A DNA stretch of 62,639 nt from SZUA-592 sp041556555 (GCA_041556555.1 JBFFIE010000008.1:1-62639), one strand, 5' to 3'; counted from the stretch's first letter, positions 51,819 through 61,264 are shown. A program made the numbers and translations. Notes: generated by a model not told the origin, from the letters alone.

Positions 51819-52491
51819 AAAAGCGGGCCAGCCTGGATGGATTGAATCCGATGCTGTACGCCAGTCTCAGGCACCACATCTTCAGGATGGTGCTTATCAC
51901 ACCGGTGCTTTCCCAGCGCCGGCTGGAGGTTACCAGCTTATCCTCCAGGCAGATGGGGCGTATTCGTTTCCTGAGTTTTCTGGAGAGAGCAATATCCTCC
52001 ATCAATTCAATATCATCAAAACCACCGACACGCTTGAACAGTTCGCGGTTTACAAAGATAGCCTGATCCCCCGTGCATATCCCGGACATCCTCGAGCGGA
52101 AATTCATTCCCGCTTCTACAATTCTCAATAACCAAAGGTCACCACTGAGACGAACATCAAACCTGCCCCAGAAACTGGTACGATTGGTGGTCGCCGCAAG
52201 AATAAGCTGATCAGGGTGCTTCGGTAAGCGGGTATCCGCATGCAGGAACAGCAAAATATCGCCGCTGGCAAGTGCGGCACCGGTGTTCATTTGCCGCGCG
52301 CGGCCCCTGGCAGCAGTAATGACATGGTCGGCAAAGGGATTGGCCAATTCACAGGTATCATCTGTACTGCCGCCATCAACGACGATGATTTCATGCCCCG
52401 CTTTTTTCATTGGTAACAGGGCCGTGAGGCATTGATTAATTTCATTGGCCTCGTTCAATACCGGAATTATGACCGAGATTTTCCTGTTCAT
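51805..52491 (-). CDS. Arsenosugar-type glycosyltransferase, TIGR04283-like
   Basis: A 228-residue family 2 glycosyltransferase. It has the nucleotide-sugar region ISVIIPVLNEANEI, VVDGGSTDDT and a DXD-type motif in FLHADTRLP. Proteins of this TIGR04283 group sit beside ArsS in arsenosugar loci. The ATG at 52491 overlaps the arsS stop by 4 nt. It lacks membrane segments and is probably cytoplasmic. The acceptor is not known. Confidence 0.87.
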   Translation of the reverse strand: MNRKISVIIPVLNEANEINQCLTALLPMKKAGHEIIVVDGGSTDDTCELANPFADHVITAARGRARQMNTGAALASGDILLFLHADTRLPKHPDQLILAATTNRTSFWGRFDVRLSGDLWLLRIVEAGMNFRSRMSGICTGDQAIFVNRELFKRVGGFDDIELMEDIALSRKLRKRIRPICLEDKLVTSSRRWESTGVISTILKMWCLRLAYSIGFNPSRLARFYEQT

Positions 52492-53450
52492 GACAAAGCC
52501 CCACCACAACTGCTGCCCTGACCGGCTGTGCAGCCAAAACAATGATTACCTGTAATGATCGGTTTCCCCTCTAGTGACATTTGCATAAGGTCAGTAATGT
52601 GCAGTCTTTCAGAATTGTACGATTCCAGCCCCAGGCCCAGCATCTGGTTGAAATCGCAATCATAAACATAACCCTGCCAGTCAATACTGATCAATGATCG
52701 GCACATGACGTTATCAAGATTTTCCTCGCGATGTGCCTGCTTCAGTAATGTCATGTAGTCGTGAAACTGGTTATTGGATACGAGCATGCTACCAAACCGT
52801 TTGATGGGCATATTGCACAGAGTGAAGAGTTGGTTGAACCTGATGTTATATTCTTCTTTGAGTATGCGCTTGTAATCACCTTCCAATGTCGCCTGATTCG
52901 GTGGCAACGACGGGCCCTGGGGATTGTAAACCAGGTTTAGCAACAGCCCGCTGTTATCTTGTCCGTAGCCGAGCCGGTTCAATGACTGTAACGCACGAAT
53001 GCTTTTTTCAAATACACCCTGACCACGCTGGCGGTCAACATTTTCGATAGAATAACAAGGCAAGGAGGCAATGATCTCGACATTATTGGTCGCCAGGAAC
53101 TCTGCCAGCGTTTCCTGCCCGGGTTCCAGTAAAATCGTGAGATTACAACGGTCAATCACATGGGTGCCAAACGTCCGGACTGCCTCGACAAGGTTTCTGA
53201 AACCGGGGTGCAGTTCCGGGGCGCCACCGGTAATGTCCAGTGTCTCAACACCGGTCTGCTCTATATAATCGATCACCTGCTGCAGGGTTTCCGGGCTCAT
53301 GGCCTCGGTGCGTTTCGGACTGGCGTTGACATGGCAATGGATGCATTGCTGGTTGCATTTCAGACCAATGTTGATCTGCAATGTCTCGGTATTGCGTCTG
53401 CTGATATCAGGAAACGTTGTCGGCTGCAAAAGATGCAGGGTATTGTGCAT
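52488..53450 (-). CDS. arsS: Arsenosugar biosynthesis radical SAM protein ArsS
   Basis: A 320-residue radical SAM enzyme. The cluster motif CNQQCIHCH (three cysteines near 33-40) starts the core, GGAPELHP is the SAM-binding GGE-like stretch, and the C-terminal domain ends HCFGCTAGQGSSCGGALS with extra cysteines. ArsS adds the 5'-deoxyadenosyl group to methylated arsenic, giving the ribose core of arsenosugars. The methyltransferase ArsM is not in the window. It leads a three-gene unit with two glycosyltransferases. Confidence 0.93.
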   Translation of the reverse strand: MHNTLHLLQPTTFPDISRRNTETLQINIGLKCNQQCIHCHVNASPKRTEAMSPETLQQVIDYIEQTGVETLDITGGAPELHPGFRNLVEAVRTFGTHVIDRCNLTILLEPGQETLAEFLATNNVEIIASLPCYSIENVDRQRGQGVFEKSIRALQSLNRLGYGQDNSGLLLNLVYNPQGPSLPPNQATLEGDYKRILKEEYNIRFNQLFTLCNMPIKRFGSMLVSNNQFHDYMTLLKQAHREENLDNVMCRSLISIDWQGYVYDCDFNQMLGLGLESYNSERLHITDLMQMSLEGKPIITGNHCFGCTAGQGSSCGGALS

Positions 53451-53515
53451 AGCAGCAATTATAGATCAAATCTAACCGCACTGTCATACGCTTGAGGGCT
53501 CAGATTCTAGCCGGT

Positions 53516-54253
53516 TTAATCTTGGCTGACAACACGTATGTCTTTGACAGGAAAGACTATTTTAACCTGCAGGTTATCCCCTTCCGCATTTCGCATGTTG
53601 GATAAACCCTGGAAGACTTTGAGACGTGGCTCATCATAGGCATATTCCAGTCGGGTAGTGCCACCCAAGAGCCGGTAGAAAAAATTGTCCGGTTCGACGT
53701 GGATGATCCGACTACGCTCACCATCTTTCATTTGCACTTCCGCCTGGTAGATGCGGAAATCATAGAAACCCAGGAGACCGGGGATCAGAAACTTCCGGGT
53801 TACCGGTTTGCTGGCACGAATGTCATCCCAGTGGGTAATGATCAATTCGTCAAACCCGGCATCGGCAACGGCGTTATCCGGCAGGGGCAAGGTTTTGGAT
53901 TTAATATCGGCCTGATCACTCTCGCTGAATTTCACTTGATACTGCTCTCCACGGTTTTTTCCGTACTCGGTATGTCCGGTGCGGCTGTTTTCCAGGTGAA
54001 AGTCAGGGGCGAGTGGATTCGGACTGTAATCGACATTTTTGACGGCAAAGGGTTTGCCATTGGCATCATGGTAGGTCACGGTGTCTGAGATAATCCGTCC
54101 CTCTTCCCTGATCTCGTTGTGTGTTTCGGTGTAAATCAATTCCCCGCTGTCCTGCGCATAGGCATAACCCACGCGCTCCGTTTCCAGCGCATGAGCGATA
54201 CCGGAAAATAAGTTGGCTGAAATAAATATAATCGTGAATAAAGTTTTCATCAT
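53516..54253 (-). CDS. Secreted protein of unknown function at the end of the lipid operon
   Basis: About 245 residues. The start at 54253 (an ATG pair) opens a signal peptide (MKTLFTIIFISANLFSGIAHA) with cleavage before LETERVG. The rest is rich in beta-strand pattern, with YSPNPLAPDFHLENS, LIPGLLGFYDFRIYQAEV and a final VFPVKDIRVV. It has the feel of a DUF3108/DUF6134-type periplasmic protein, but I cannot place it. It is 7 bp after the DUF1475 gene, which makes it the ninth gene of the operon. Confidence 0.75.
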   Translation of the reverse strand: MMKTLFTIIFISANLFSGIAHALETERVGYAYAQDSGELIYTETHNEIREEGRIISDTVTYHDANGKPFAVKNVDYSPNPLAPDFHLENSRTGHTEYGKNRGEQYQVKFSESDQADIKSKTLPLPDNAVADAGFDELIITHWDDIRASKPVTRKFLIPGLLGFYDFRIYQAEVQMKDGERSRIIHVEPDNFFYRLLGGTTRLEYAYDEPRLKVFQGLSNMRNAEGDNLQVKIVFPVKDIRVVSQD

Positions 54254-54260
54254 AGGTATC

Positions 54261-54611
54261 TCAGTCCGCTGTATGGCCCAGTAACAAGGTTTTTTTGTCT
54301 CCATTTGATTTCATCAGTGCGATAAGCAAGTAGAGGCAACTGATGATATTTCCCAAAATCATGATCGAAACTACCCAGACGCCCGCAGTCAGAACATTTT
54401 CCTCACGCAAGATGACCCAGCATGAGAACAGGATAAAGCCGATGTATACATCCACAAGAGTCAGGATCCCCCACGGCGATTCCGTTAATATGGCGCCCTC
54501 TTTTGCAAAATCGCCCTGGATTAATGCATAGGCTATCGCCATCGACATAATTATCATTCCTGACAAAGCCAGAAATTTAAGCGCCTGTAATTTATAATGA
54601 GACTGGTTCAT
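54261..54611 (-). CDS. DUF1475-like small membrane protein
   Basis: A 116-residue protein with four hydrophobic segments (about 11-30, 45-66, 70-85, 85-105), in the style of DUF1475. The function is unknown. The ATG overlaps the upstream methyltransferase stop by 4 nt, so they are coupled. Its place in a lipid-remodelling operon suggests a membrane role. Confidence 0.75.
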   Translation of the reverse strand: MNQSHYKLQALKFLALSGMIIMSMAIAYALIQGDFAKEGAILTESPWGILTLVDVYIGFILFSCWVILREENVLTAGVWVVSIMILGNIISCLYLLIALMKSNGDKKTLLLGHTAD

Positions 54612-55654
54612 GCCTTCCGTTTTTGAAAAAGATAATGACTGACCCACCACTCCTGGCCATGGTGATAACCAAAAAGTTCAGCACAGGCCATGAAAAATAT
54701 GCGCCAGCGCATCCACCATTTCATGGCATCTTCTTTGCCGTAAATTGATTCAAAGGTGTCCCACAATTCCTTGCTTGCATCCATGTTTTTAAGCCAGGCA
54801 TTGGCGGTCTTTTCATAATGGGTACCCGGCCAGCGCCATTGCTCTGCAATGACCAGGTCATTCTGGAAATAGAGTGGCAAGTCATCACTGGGCATCATGC
54901 CGCCGGAGAAGAAATAACGGCTCATCCAATCAGATGCATCACGCTCAATAAAGGCATAGGGAACCAGGCGATGACAGAAGACGTGCATGAAAAAACGTCC
55001 ATCATCATTCAACCATCCGGCAACTCGTCCAAATAACTCACGATAGTTGCGCATGTGTTCAAACATCTCAACCGAAACAATCCGATCAAATGTTTCTTCG
55101 ATATCAAATTCATTCATATCAGCAGTGATGATTTTGATATTTTTGATGCCTTCAATTTGCGCCTTGTTAAGAATAAACTCGCGTTGCGAATTCGAATTGG
55201 ACACGGCAGTAATGCTTGCTTCAGGATATTGTCTGGCCATCCAGAGGGTCAGTGAGCCCCAACCACAACCCAGTTCCAGGATCTTTTGTCCATCGTCAAG
55301 ACCGGCATGCTCGGCCGTGAGTGCCAATGCCCTGGCTTCCGCCTGATCCAGTGATTGGGTGGATGTATCCCAGTAGCAACAACTGTATTTCAGATTGTTG
55401 CCCAGCACTTTTTGATACAAGGCAGCAGGAACCTCGTAATGTTGTTCGTTGGCCTTATCCGGTAACAGGGCAATTGGTGAGCGATTCATTTCGGCAATGA
55501 AAGATTGCAGTCTGGCTGCTGCGGACTCACTGTCATTGGCTTCGATCTCCTGCAATCTGGCCCGACACAATCTCTGGATACTCTTACGTATCACCATATC
55601 GGGTACATAACCGCGCTCGACCCAGTTTATGGATAATTCGGTCGCTGTTGTCAT
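54608..55654 (-). CDS. Cfa-family SAM-dependent methyltransferase (second copy)
   Basis: A 348-residue methyltransferase of the cyclopropane-fatty-acid synthase family. The SAM loop reads ILELGCGWGSLTLWMA; YSCCYWDTSTQSLDQAE and RIVSVEMFEHMRNYRELF are family segments. It is about 80 residues shorter than the other Cfa homologue in this operon and differs from it throughout, so it is a divergent paralogue rather than a recent duplicate. It would act on unsaturated acyl chains, methylating or cyclopropanating them. Both ends overlap neighbouring genes by 4 nt. Confidence 0.88.
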   Translation of the reverse strand: MTTATELSINWVERGYVPDMVIRKSIQRLCRARLQEIEANDSESAAARLQSFIAEMNRSPIALLPDKANEQHYEVPAALYQKVLGNNLKYSCCYWDTSTQSLDQAEARALALTAEHAGLDDGQKILELGCGWGSLTLWMARQYPEASITAVSNSNSQREFILNKAQIEGIKNIKIITADMNEFDIEETFDRIVSVEMFEHMRNYRELFGRVAGWLNDDGRFFMHVFCHRLVPYAFIERDASDWMSRYFFSGGMMPSDDLPLYFQNDLVIAEQWRWPGTHYEKTANAWLKNMDASKELWDTFESIYGKEDAMKWWMRWRIFFMACAELFGYHHGQEWWVSHYLFQKRKA

Positions 55655-56451
55655 GATGGTTCACCTGTAATTTGTTTTTTGGGTAATGGAATAAAACGAC
55701 TGGTTGTCCTCTGATAACGCCGGTAGGCATCTCCCCTGCTGCGCAAGGCCTGCTGCTCTGTATAGGGAATGCCGGTAACCTTGACCAGGAAGACCAGCAT
55801 AACTGCCACACCAAGCCAAGTTATCCACCAGACGTCAGAGCCTATACCTATCAGGACGTAGGCCCACCATTGCATCCATTCAAAGAAGTAATTGGGATGC
55901 CGTGAATAACGCCACAGACCCTCCTCGCAAACACCCTGTTTGCCAGAGGATTTTCGTCGATATTGATGCAACTGCCTGTCTGCTATTGCTTCACCGGCAA
56001 AACAGGCCAGCCAGAGAATCAGACCGGCATAATCATTCCACTGGAGCATCCCACCCGGTGCCCGGGCAGCTGCCCAGATTGGCAGAGCAAACATAACAGC
56101 CCATAAAGCCTGAACCTGGAAAAAAACAAACATGAAAGGCTGGACTTTAGACCCGAGTTTACTGCGTAGATATCGATAACGACCATCCTCTTCCTCTATA
56201 AAGGCCCGTTGTGTGAGGTAAATTCCCAGTCTTAATCCCCAGATTGCGACGATAAACGCCAGTAGCATCTGGCGTGCGCTGTGCCCGGCGTCATTATATA
56301 AGGAGAAATAGATGCCCAGGATAGCCGTTGCAAAAGCCCAGGCGATGTCGACGATACCGGCGTTCCGGGTGCGGGCCTGCACCAGCCACAGGATCAGCAT
56401 AAGTATGGCAACCGCAATCCAGCCAGTAAGAATCAATTGACTAAGGGGCAT
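55651..56451 (-). CDS. DUF1295 (steroid 5-alpha-reductase-like) membrane protein
   Basis: A 266-residue polytopic protein of the DUF1295 family, related to steroid 5-alpha reductases and isoprenylcysteine methyltransferase-like membrane enzymes. The C-terminal signature GLWRYSRHPNYFFEWMQWW is strong. It may reduce a double bond or modify a lipid. It starts 4 bp after the DUF2878 stop and overlaps the second Cfa homologue by 4 nt. I chose the ATG at 56451; the longer frame upstream overlaps DUF2878. Confidence 0.88.
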   Translation of the reverse strand: MPLSQLILTGWIAVAILMLILWLVQARTRNAGIVDIAWAFATAILGIYFSLYNDAGHSARQMLLAFIVAIWGLRLGIYLTQRAFIEEEDGRYRYLRSKLGSKVQPFMFVFFQVQALWAVMFALPIWAAARAPGGMLQWNDYAGLILWLACFAGEAIADRQLHQYRRKSSGKQGVCEEGLWRYSRHPNYFFEWMQWWAYVLIGIGSDVWWITWLGVAVMLVFLVKVTGIPYTEQQALRSRGDAYRRYQRTTSRFIPLPKKQITGEPS

Positions 56452-56455
56452 GCCT

Positions 56456-57013
56456 TCACCTCGAGAATACTTTGATGATGGATTGTTGAATGTGACCGTT
56501 TTCGATTTCGGATTTCTCCGTAATCCAGAGCAACAACAGCATGGCAATGATCCACTCTATTCCGATTGCGATGAGGGCAGTCGTATGATCAGCCAGAACA
56601 ATTGCTGAAAATTTTTCTCCGGCATAGTAGGCCAATGGTCCAAACACAGCACCGCCCAGCATACCCAGGACATAACGGCGCCTGAGCCATGACAGGCAAT
56701 AACGCAGGGTCAGGGCAAAGTTGATCCAGAGCGTGACCATCCAGATTGTGGTTGGCATGCCTGCCTGAGCATAATCAGGAAACGTGAATTGCCCGGTTAG
56801 TACCAGAAAGGAATCAGCCAGATAACCAAACAGCCCCGCGACAATAATAATTCGCAGATCGATGAATTTGTCTGGAACGATCGAGAAATGGATGAGCAGC
56901 CAGACCAGGGTAAAGGCTGGTCCTGCCAGCGGATAACCGATACCGCTAAAGTAGCAGGCCACAAACCAGCCAATTTGCAGCGCGGCAAAGTTGAATAGTT
57001 TGAATTTGGTCAT
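56456..57013 (-). CDS. DUF2878 membrane protein
   Basis: A 185-residue protein with about six hydrophobic segments. It is typical of DUF2878, a family known almost only from operons with cfa, DUF1365 and an FAD-dependent oxidoreductase. The function is unknown. Its ATG overlaps the cfa stop by 4 nt. Confidence 0.85.
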   Translation of the reverse strand: MTKFKLFNFAALQIGWFVACYFSGIGYPLAGPAFTLVWLLIHFSIVPDKFIDLRIIIVAGLFGYLADSFLVLTGQFTFPDYAQAGMPTTIWMVTLWINFALTLRYCLSWLRRRYVLGMLGGAVFGPLAYYAGEKFSAIVLADHTTALIAIGIEWIIAMLLLLWITEKSEIENGHIQQSIIKVFSR

Positions 57014-58293
57014 GGGCTTATATCATCCATAAATCGGGGCAAAGCCGGAGCCCGGCATGCCGGTTTGCTGAAAAGAATCTGTAAATCCCCGAGGTATCGT
57101 TCCCTGAAGCCGGCTTCGCAATAACACAGGTAATACTCCCATAACCTCAGGAAATCACGACTGTAACCAAGCGCCAGAATCCGTTCTTCATTTTTCACCA
57201 CATTCTCAAGCCAGTAACGCAGGGTGTCTGCATAGTGCGGACCGATATTCTCGACGTGTGAAACCTGCAGATCAGTCCTGACTACTGAGGCATCCAATAT
57301 GGCATTAAATGACGGGACACAACTGCCGGGAAAGATGAACTGTTGAATGAAATCAGTATTTTTAAGGTAATCTTCATAGCGGTCATCGGGCATGGTAATG
57401 GCCTGCAATAACATCTGGCCATCAGGTTTCAACAAGCCTGCACACCGTTTAAAGTATTCGGGTAGATACTCATGTCCAACGGCCTCTATCATTTCAATTG
57501 AAACCAGTTTGTCATAATTACCCTGAAGATCCCGGTAATCGGTCAAAAGCAATTCGATCTGGCTGGATAAACCCTCTGCTCTGACGCGTTCTCGAGCAAG
57601 TTCATACTGTTGTCTGGATATGGTGGTGGTTGTGACATGGCAGCCATAATACTTGGCGGCATGAATCGCAAAACTGCCCCAGCCGGTACCAATCTCAATA
57701 ACTTTATCTTTGACATCAAGATCCAGTTTCTGACAAATGCGATCCAGTTTATTAATCGAAGCCTGTTTGAGCGTGTCCGTGGGATTTACAAAAATCCCGG
57801 CCGAGTAAGTCATGGTTTCATCAAGAAACAGTGCAAAAAAATCATTACCGAGATCATAGTGATCATGAATGTTTTTTTGACTTCCTTCCTTGGTGTTGGC
57901 TCGTCTGCTGTGCCAGCGCCTGAACCACCACATGCCTGTTCTGGCGAGACCGGACTCCATGGAATCCAGTAGATCAATATTACGAATAAACAGGCTGAAC
58001 AGGCCGGTTAAATCATCACTGTTCCAGTAGCCGGAGCGATAGGCAGCGGCAGCACCATTACTGCCGCCGAGTACCATCTCAAGATAGAATGCAGAGTTAA
58101 ATACCTGTATATGGATTTGCTGACTGGCGTTTGACTGGCCCAGCTCAACTTCTCCCCATTCATCCTGTAACACGACCTTGCCCCCGACCAGCTTGTCCAG
58201 TTTTGCCAGAATCCGGTTACGTAAGAACCAAGTCACACTCCTCGCCGGTTTCCAGGCCCGTCCCATCGTTAACGTGCGTTCTTCTATCGTCAT
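57010..58293 (-). CDS. Cyclopropane-fatty-acyl-phospholipid synthase family protein (first copy)
   Basis: A 427-residue enzyme that adds a methylene group from S-adenosylmethionine across a cis double bond of membrane phospholipid acyl chains. SAM-binding loop VIEIGTGWGSFAIHAA near 205, the preceding HYDLGNDFFALFLDETMTYSAGIF and the substrate region VSIEMIEAVGHEYLPEYF are all typical. Length matches Cfa-type proteins with the extra N-terminal domain. Both ends overlap neighbours by 4 nt (DUF1365 and DUF2878). In related operons such proteins are induced by membrane or singlet-oxygen stress. Confidence 0.92.
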   Translation of the reverse strand: MTIEERTLTMGRAWKPARSVTWFLRNRILAKLDKLVGGKVVLQDEWGEVELGQSNASQQIHIQVFNSAFYLEMVLGGSNGAAAAYRSGYWNSDDLTGLFSLFIRNIDLLDSMESGLARTGMWWFRRWHSRRANTKEGSQKNIHDHYDLGNDFFALFLDETMTYSAGIFVNPTDTLKQASINKLDRICQKLDLDVKDKVIEIGTGWGSFAIHAAKYYGCHVTTTTISRQQYELARERVRAEGLSSQIELLLTDYRDLQGNYDKLVSIEMIEAVGHEYLPEYFKRCAGLLKPDGQMLLQAITMPDDRYEDYLKNTDFIQQFIFPGSCVPSFNAILDASVVRTDLQVSHVENIGPHYADTLRYWLENVVKNEERILALGYSRDFLRLWEYYLCYCEAGFRERYLGDLQILFSKPACRAPALPRFMDDISP

Positions 58294-59054
58294 GACTGAC
58301 TCTCTCGTTTCATATAATGTTTTGGGTGTTCATGGAAAGGCACCCGTTTCAACCAGAGCCGCAACGCCTGCCAGTAAATCGCAAGAATGACCTTCAGGGT
58401 CATAAATGGAAAATGAACAAGTGCCGAGGCAAGTGACTTTGAAGAAATCGGAGCTTCTTCCAGTTTGCTCCAGGCATTAAATATGTGCCTGCCACCCTCG
58501 TAATTGCACATCTGCACCGACAATTGCTCACCTGGGGCGGTAAATGACCATTTGTAATTCTGATCCATCGACATGAATGGGGATACGTGAAACTCCTTTT
58601 TGAATTCAAATATCAGATCCCTGTCCTTATCTGCGTCCAGGACATAGCAATGTTGTTCACCCCAGGGGGTGTTATGGACTTCGGCAACGATAAATTCGAT
58701 TGCATCGGCAGTATCATTCCAGCAGTAATAGAAACTGACTGGATTCATGACATAACCAAGGTAACGCAGATGTGTCAGCAGACAAATGGGACCTGATGGT
58801 GTTTTCCCTGTCTCGTTCCGGACCAGGTCGATGATCGATTGTTTCAGGGGTTGTGAGGGATCGCCGTGATGATCACTGCGCCTGAACCAGGCCAGATTGA
58901 CACCGCGGGATGACCAGAAAAGAAACCTGTCAAACAGAGTGGGTAATTCATCCAGATCAAGATACAACATGAATACCTTGTACTGGAATCTGTGCGAGCG
59001 TGGGTACAGGCGTTCATGACCCACTGTGCCCTTGTAAAGTCGGCTACGCATCAC
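58290..59054 (-). CDS. DUF1365 protein
   Basis: A 254-residue protein of DUF1365, a family regularly found between an FAD-dependent oxidoreductase and cfa. Strong features: HERLYPRSHRFQYKVFMLYLDLDELP at the start and LLTHLRYLGYVMNPVSFYYCW. No catalytic role is known. Both ends overlap neighbours by 4 nt. Confidence 0.92.
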   Translation of the reverse strand: MMRSRLYKGTVGHERLYPRSHRFQYKVFMLYLDLDELPTLFDRFLFWSSRGVNLAWFRRSDHHGDPSQPLKQSIIDLVRNETGKTPSGPICLLTHLRYLGYVMNPVSFYYCWNDTADAIEFIVAEVHNTPWGEQHCYVLDADKDRDLIFEFKKEFHVSPFMSMDQNYKWSFTAPGEQLSVQMCNYEGGRHIFNAWSKLEEAPISSKSLASALVHFPFMTLKVILAIYWQALRLWLKRVPFHEHPKHYMKRESQS

Positions 59055-60298
59055 AGTACCTCATCAAAGGCAGAGCAGACCCGTAAGGCACTACTGATAC
59101 CGTCTTCATGAAAACCAAAACCCCAGTATGCACCACAATATGAAATACGATTGTTCCGGATCAGACGTTCGTGATCTTTCTGGACCTGGTCTCTGCCGGT
59201 GCTGAATTGTGGGTGTTGGTAAGTAATGCGATAGATGATCCTTTCCGGATCAATATCAGCGGTCTGGTTTAAAGATACGCAATAAGTGTCTTTTGAAGAC
59301 AGGCCCTGCAGCATGTTCATGTTGTAGGTCACCATCCCAACATCCGTTGCGGACTCTGGAATTCGGTAGTTCCAGCTTGCCCAGGCATTACGCGATTTCG
59401 GTAACAGGCGGGTATCGGTATGCAAAACCACCTCATTGAGCTGATATTCGAAATGTCCCAACATTTCGTTTTCTGCGGTCTGCGGCTTTCCCAGTAATTG
59501 CAGGGCATGGTTTGCATGTGTGGCTATAACCACCTCATCAAATTGTTCACTACCGCCATCTATTAGAGTCAGTTTGACTGAAGATAATTGCCTGCTGATC
59601 TGTTTTACTGGTGTGGAAATCCTGATGCTGTCTTTATAGGGTGCAGTAAGTGGTCCAATATAGCTGGATGACCCACCAACAACTGTTTTCCAGATTGGAC
59701 GTTGATTCACTTGCAACATGTGGTGGTTAGCCATGAATTCAATCACGAACCGCATGGGAAATTCCCGGAATCGACTGGCGGGACATGACCAGAGTGAGGC
59801 ACCCAGCGGTACCAGATAATTTTCAACAAATCCATCACTGTAATTCATGTTGTTCACATAATCAGCAACCGTGACCTGGTCATCGAGACCACAATCAAGC
59901 GAAACCTTTGCATCATCATGAAAACGCAGGATGTCACGCAGCATGAACAAGAAGTCTGGACGAAACAGGTTGCGTCGTTGACTAAAAATACCGTTCAGGC
60001 TGGTACCGTTGTATTCAAGTCCGGTTTTTTCACAATGCACACTGAAGCTCATATCCGAATCACGGCTTTCCACACCAAGCCTGTCAAAAAGTTGACAGAG
60101 ATTAGGATAATTCGTCTCGTTAAAGACAATAAAACCGGTATCAACTGGCAGTGTTTGCCCGTGATCTTTGACAAATATCGTATTCGTATGTCCGCCAATG
60201 TAATTATTGGATTCGAAAACGGTAATATCATGGCGACGATTCAAAAGCAGCGCCGTGGTAAGCCCGGAGATTCCTGTTCCGATCACCGCTATTTTCAT
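59051..60298 (-). CDS. FAD-dependent oxidoreductase (amine-oxidase-like fold)
   Basis: A 415-residue flavoprotein. The dinucleotide loop VIGTGISGL is near 5-13, with NYIGGHTNT following. It belongs to the NAD(P)/FAD-binding group linked to DUF1365 and cfa, and is distantly related to desaturases and amine oxidases. It may oxidise or isomerise acyl double bonds, as seen for FAD partners of branched- and furan-fatty-acid methyltransferases; this is inference. Both ends overlap neighbours by 4 nt. Confidence 0.88.
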   Translation of the reverse strand: MKIAVIGTGISGLTTALLLNRRHDITVFESNNYIGGHTNTIFVKDHGQTLPVDTGFIVFNETNYPNLCQLFDRLGVESRDSDMSFSVHCEKTGLEYNGTSLNGIFSQRRNLFRPDFLFMLRDILRFHDDAKVSLDCGLDDQVTVADYVNNMNYSDGFVENYLVPLGASLWSCPASRFREFPMRFVIEFMANHHMLQVNQRPIWKTVVGGSSSYIGPLTAPYKDSIRISTPVKQISRQLSSVKLTLIDGGSEQFDEVVIATHANHALQLLGKPQTAENEMLGHFEYQLNEVVLHTDTRLLPKSRNAWASWNYRIPESATDVGMVTYNMNMLQGLSSKDTYCVSLNQTADIDPERIIYRITYQHPQFSTGRDQVQKDHERLIRNNRISYCGAYWGFGFHEDGISSALRVCSAFDEVL

Positions 60299-61245
60299 CT
60301 CCCTCTCCCTGCTTCGTTTAATACAACAGCGGGAACTTCCCTTATCTCACTGATCAGTCCCAGCTTGTCCAGTGTTTTCAGGACGATATAGGTCAGATCA
60401 AGTTCCCACCAGAAGAAACCCTGCCTGGCCGCGGCGGGATAACGATGATGATTGTTATGCCAACCTTCACCAAGGGTCAGCAATGCAAGTAACCAGTTGT
60501 TCCTGCTGTCGTCGCGGGTGTGATAACGCTTCTTGCCGAATTTATGCGCCAGTGAATTGATCGTATAGGTAGCATGATAGAGCAGCACGGTGGATACTAT
60601 AAATGCCCAGACAAAGACTTGGGCGCCATTCACACCCAGATATGGAAACCATATGGCGAGAAGTTCACCCAGTAGATAGCAGCCGAGACCAAAGAGAAAC
60701 AAGGGAATCCAGTCAAATTTCTCCAGCCAGCAAAGTTCCGGGTAGCGTAACCAGTCCTTGACATATTTCCTTTCAATCACGAACTTGTTCCGGCGCAGAA
60801 ACCAGAGTAGATGGCTGTTCAAAAATCCCTGGCGGGGTGAGTGAGGATCCTTGTCACTGTCAGACGTGGTGTGGTGTACACGGTGATGGCTGGCCCACCA
60901 GAGTGGTCCACGTTGCCCGGCGGTACAGCCCAGACATGCCATCAAGAATTGAACACCCCTTGAGGCCCGGTAACTGCGGTGGGAAAAATAACGGTGATAG
61001 AAGGCCGTAATGAAAAACATCCTGAGTAAATAACTGCCCAGTGCGAGAACCAGTGCCGCTGCCGACCAACCAACAATAAATACAAACAGGCAGGCTATAT
61101 GGAACAGCGCAAACACTGCCACACGAGGCGGGTCGAGCCTTGTTCTTTTTTCCGACGGCACCCTGTCTAAGCGCGATTCGTCATTCAACATCCATTTGGC
61201 AAATTCCCGTAAATAGCCTGTTGGTTGTACTTTTTCGAGTATCAT
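60295..61245 (-). CDS. Fatty acid (acyl-CoA/acyl-lipid Delta9-type) desaturase
   Basis: A 316-residue membrane di-iron desaturase. The three histidine boxes are present: HRYFSH (84-89), HHRVHH (120-125) and GWHNNHH near 265. About four membrane segments surround them. It would introduce a cis double bond into saturated acyl chains using oxygen, which is the substrate the two Cfa-like enzymes need. It is the first gene of the operon and overlaps the FAD gene by 4 nt. A three-repeat operator candidate lies just upstream. Confidence 0.93.
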   Translation of the reverse strand: MILEKVQPTGYLREFAKWMLNDESRLDRVPSEKRTRLDPPRVAVFALFHIACLFVFIVGWSAAALVLALGSYLLRMFFITAFYHRYFSHRSYRASRGVQFLMACLGCTAGQRGPLWWASHHRVHHTTSDSDKDPHSPRQGFLNSHLLWFLRRNKFVIERKYVKDWLRYPELCWLEKFDWIPLFLFGLGCYLLGELLAIWFPYLGVNGAQVFVWAFIVSTVLLYHATYTINSLAHKFGKKRYHTRDDSRNNWLLALLTLGEGWHNNHHRYPAAARQGFFWWELDLTYIVLKTLDKLGLISEIREVPAVVLNEAGRGR

Positions 61246-61264
61246 CTCTTATTCAAACTGGTTT

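Noticed and set aside
53516..61245. Assigning the lipid operon outright to furan fatty acid synthesis
   Set aside because: The gene content fits several products (cyclopropane, methyl-branched, furan); no residue seen decides among them.
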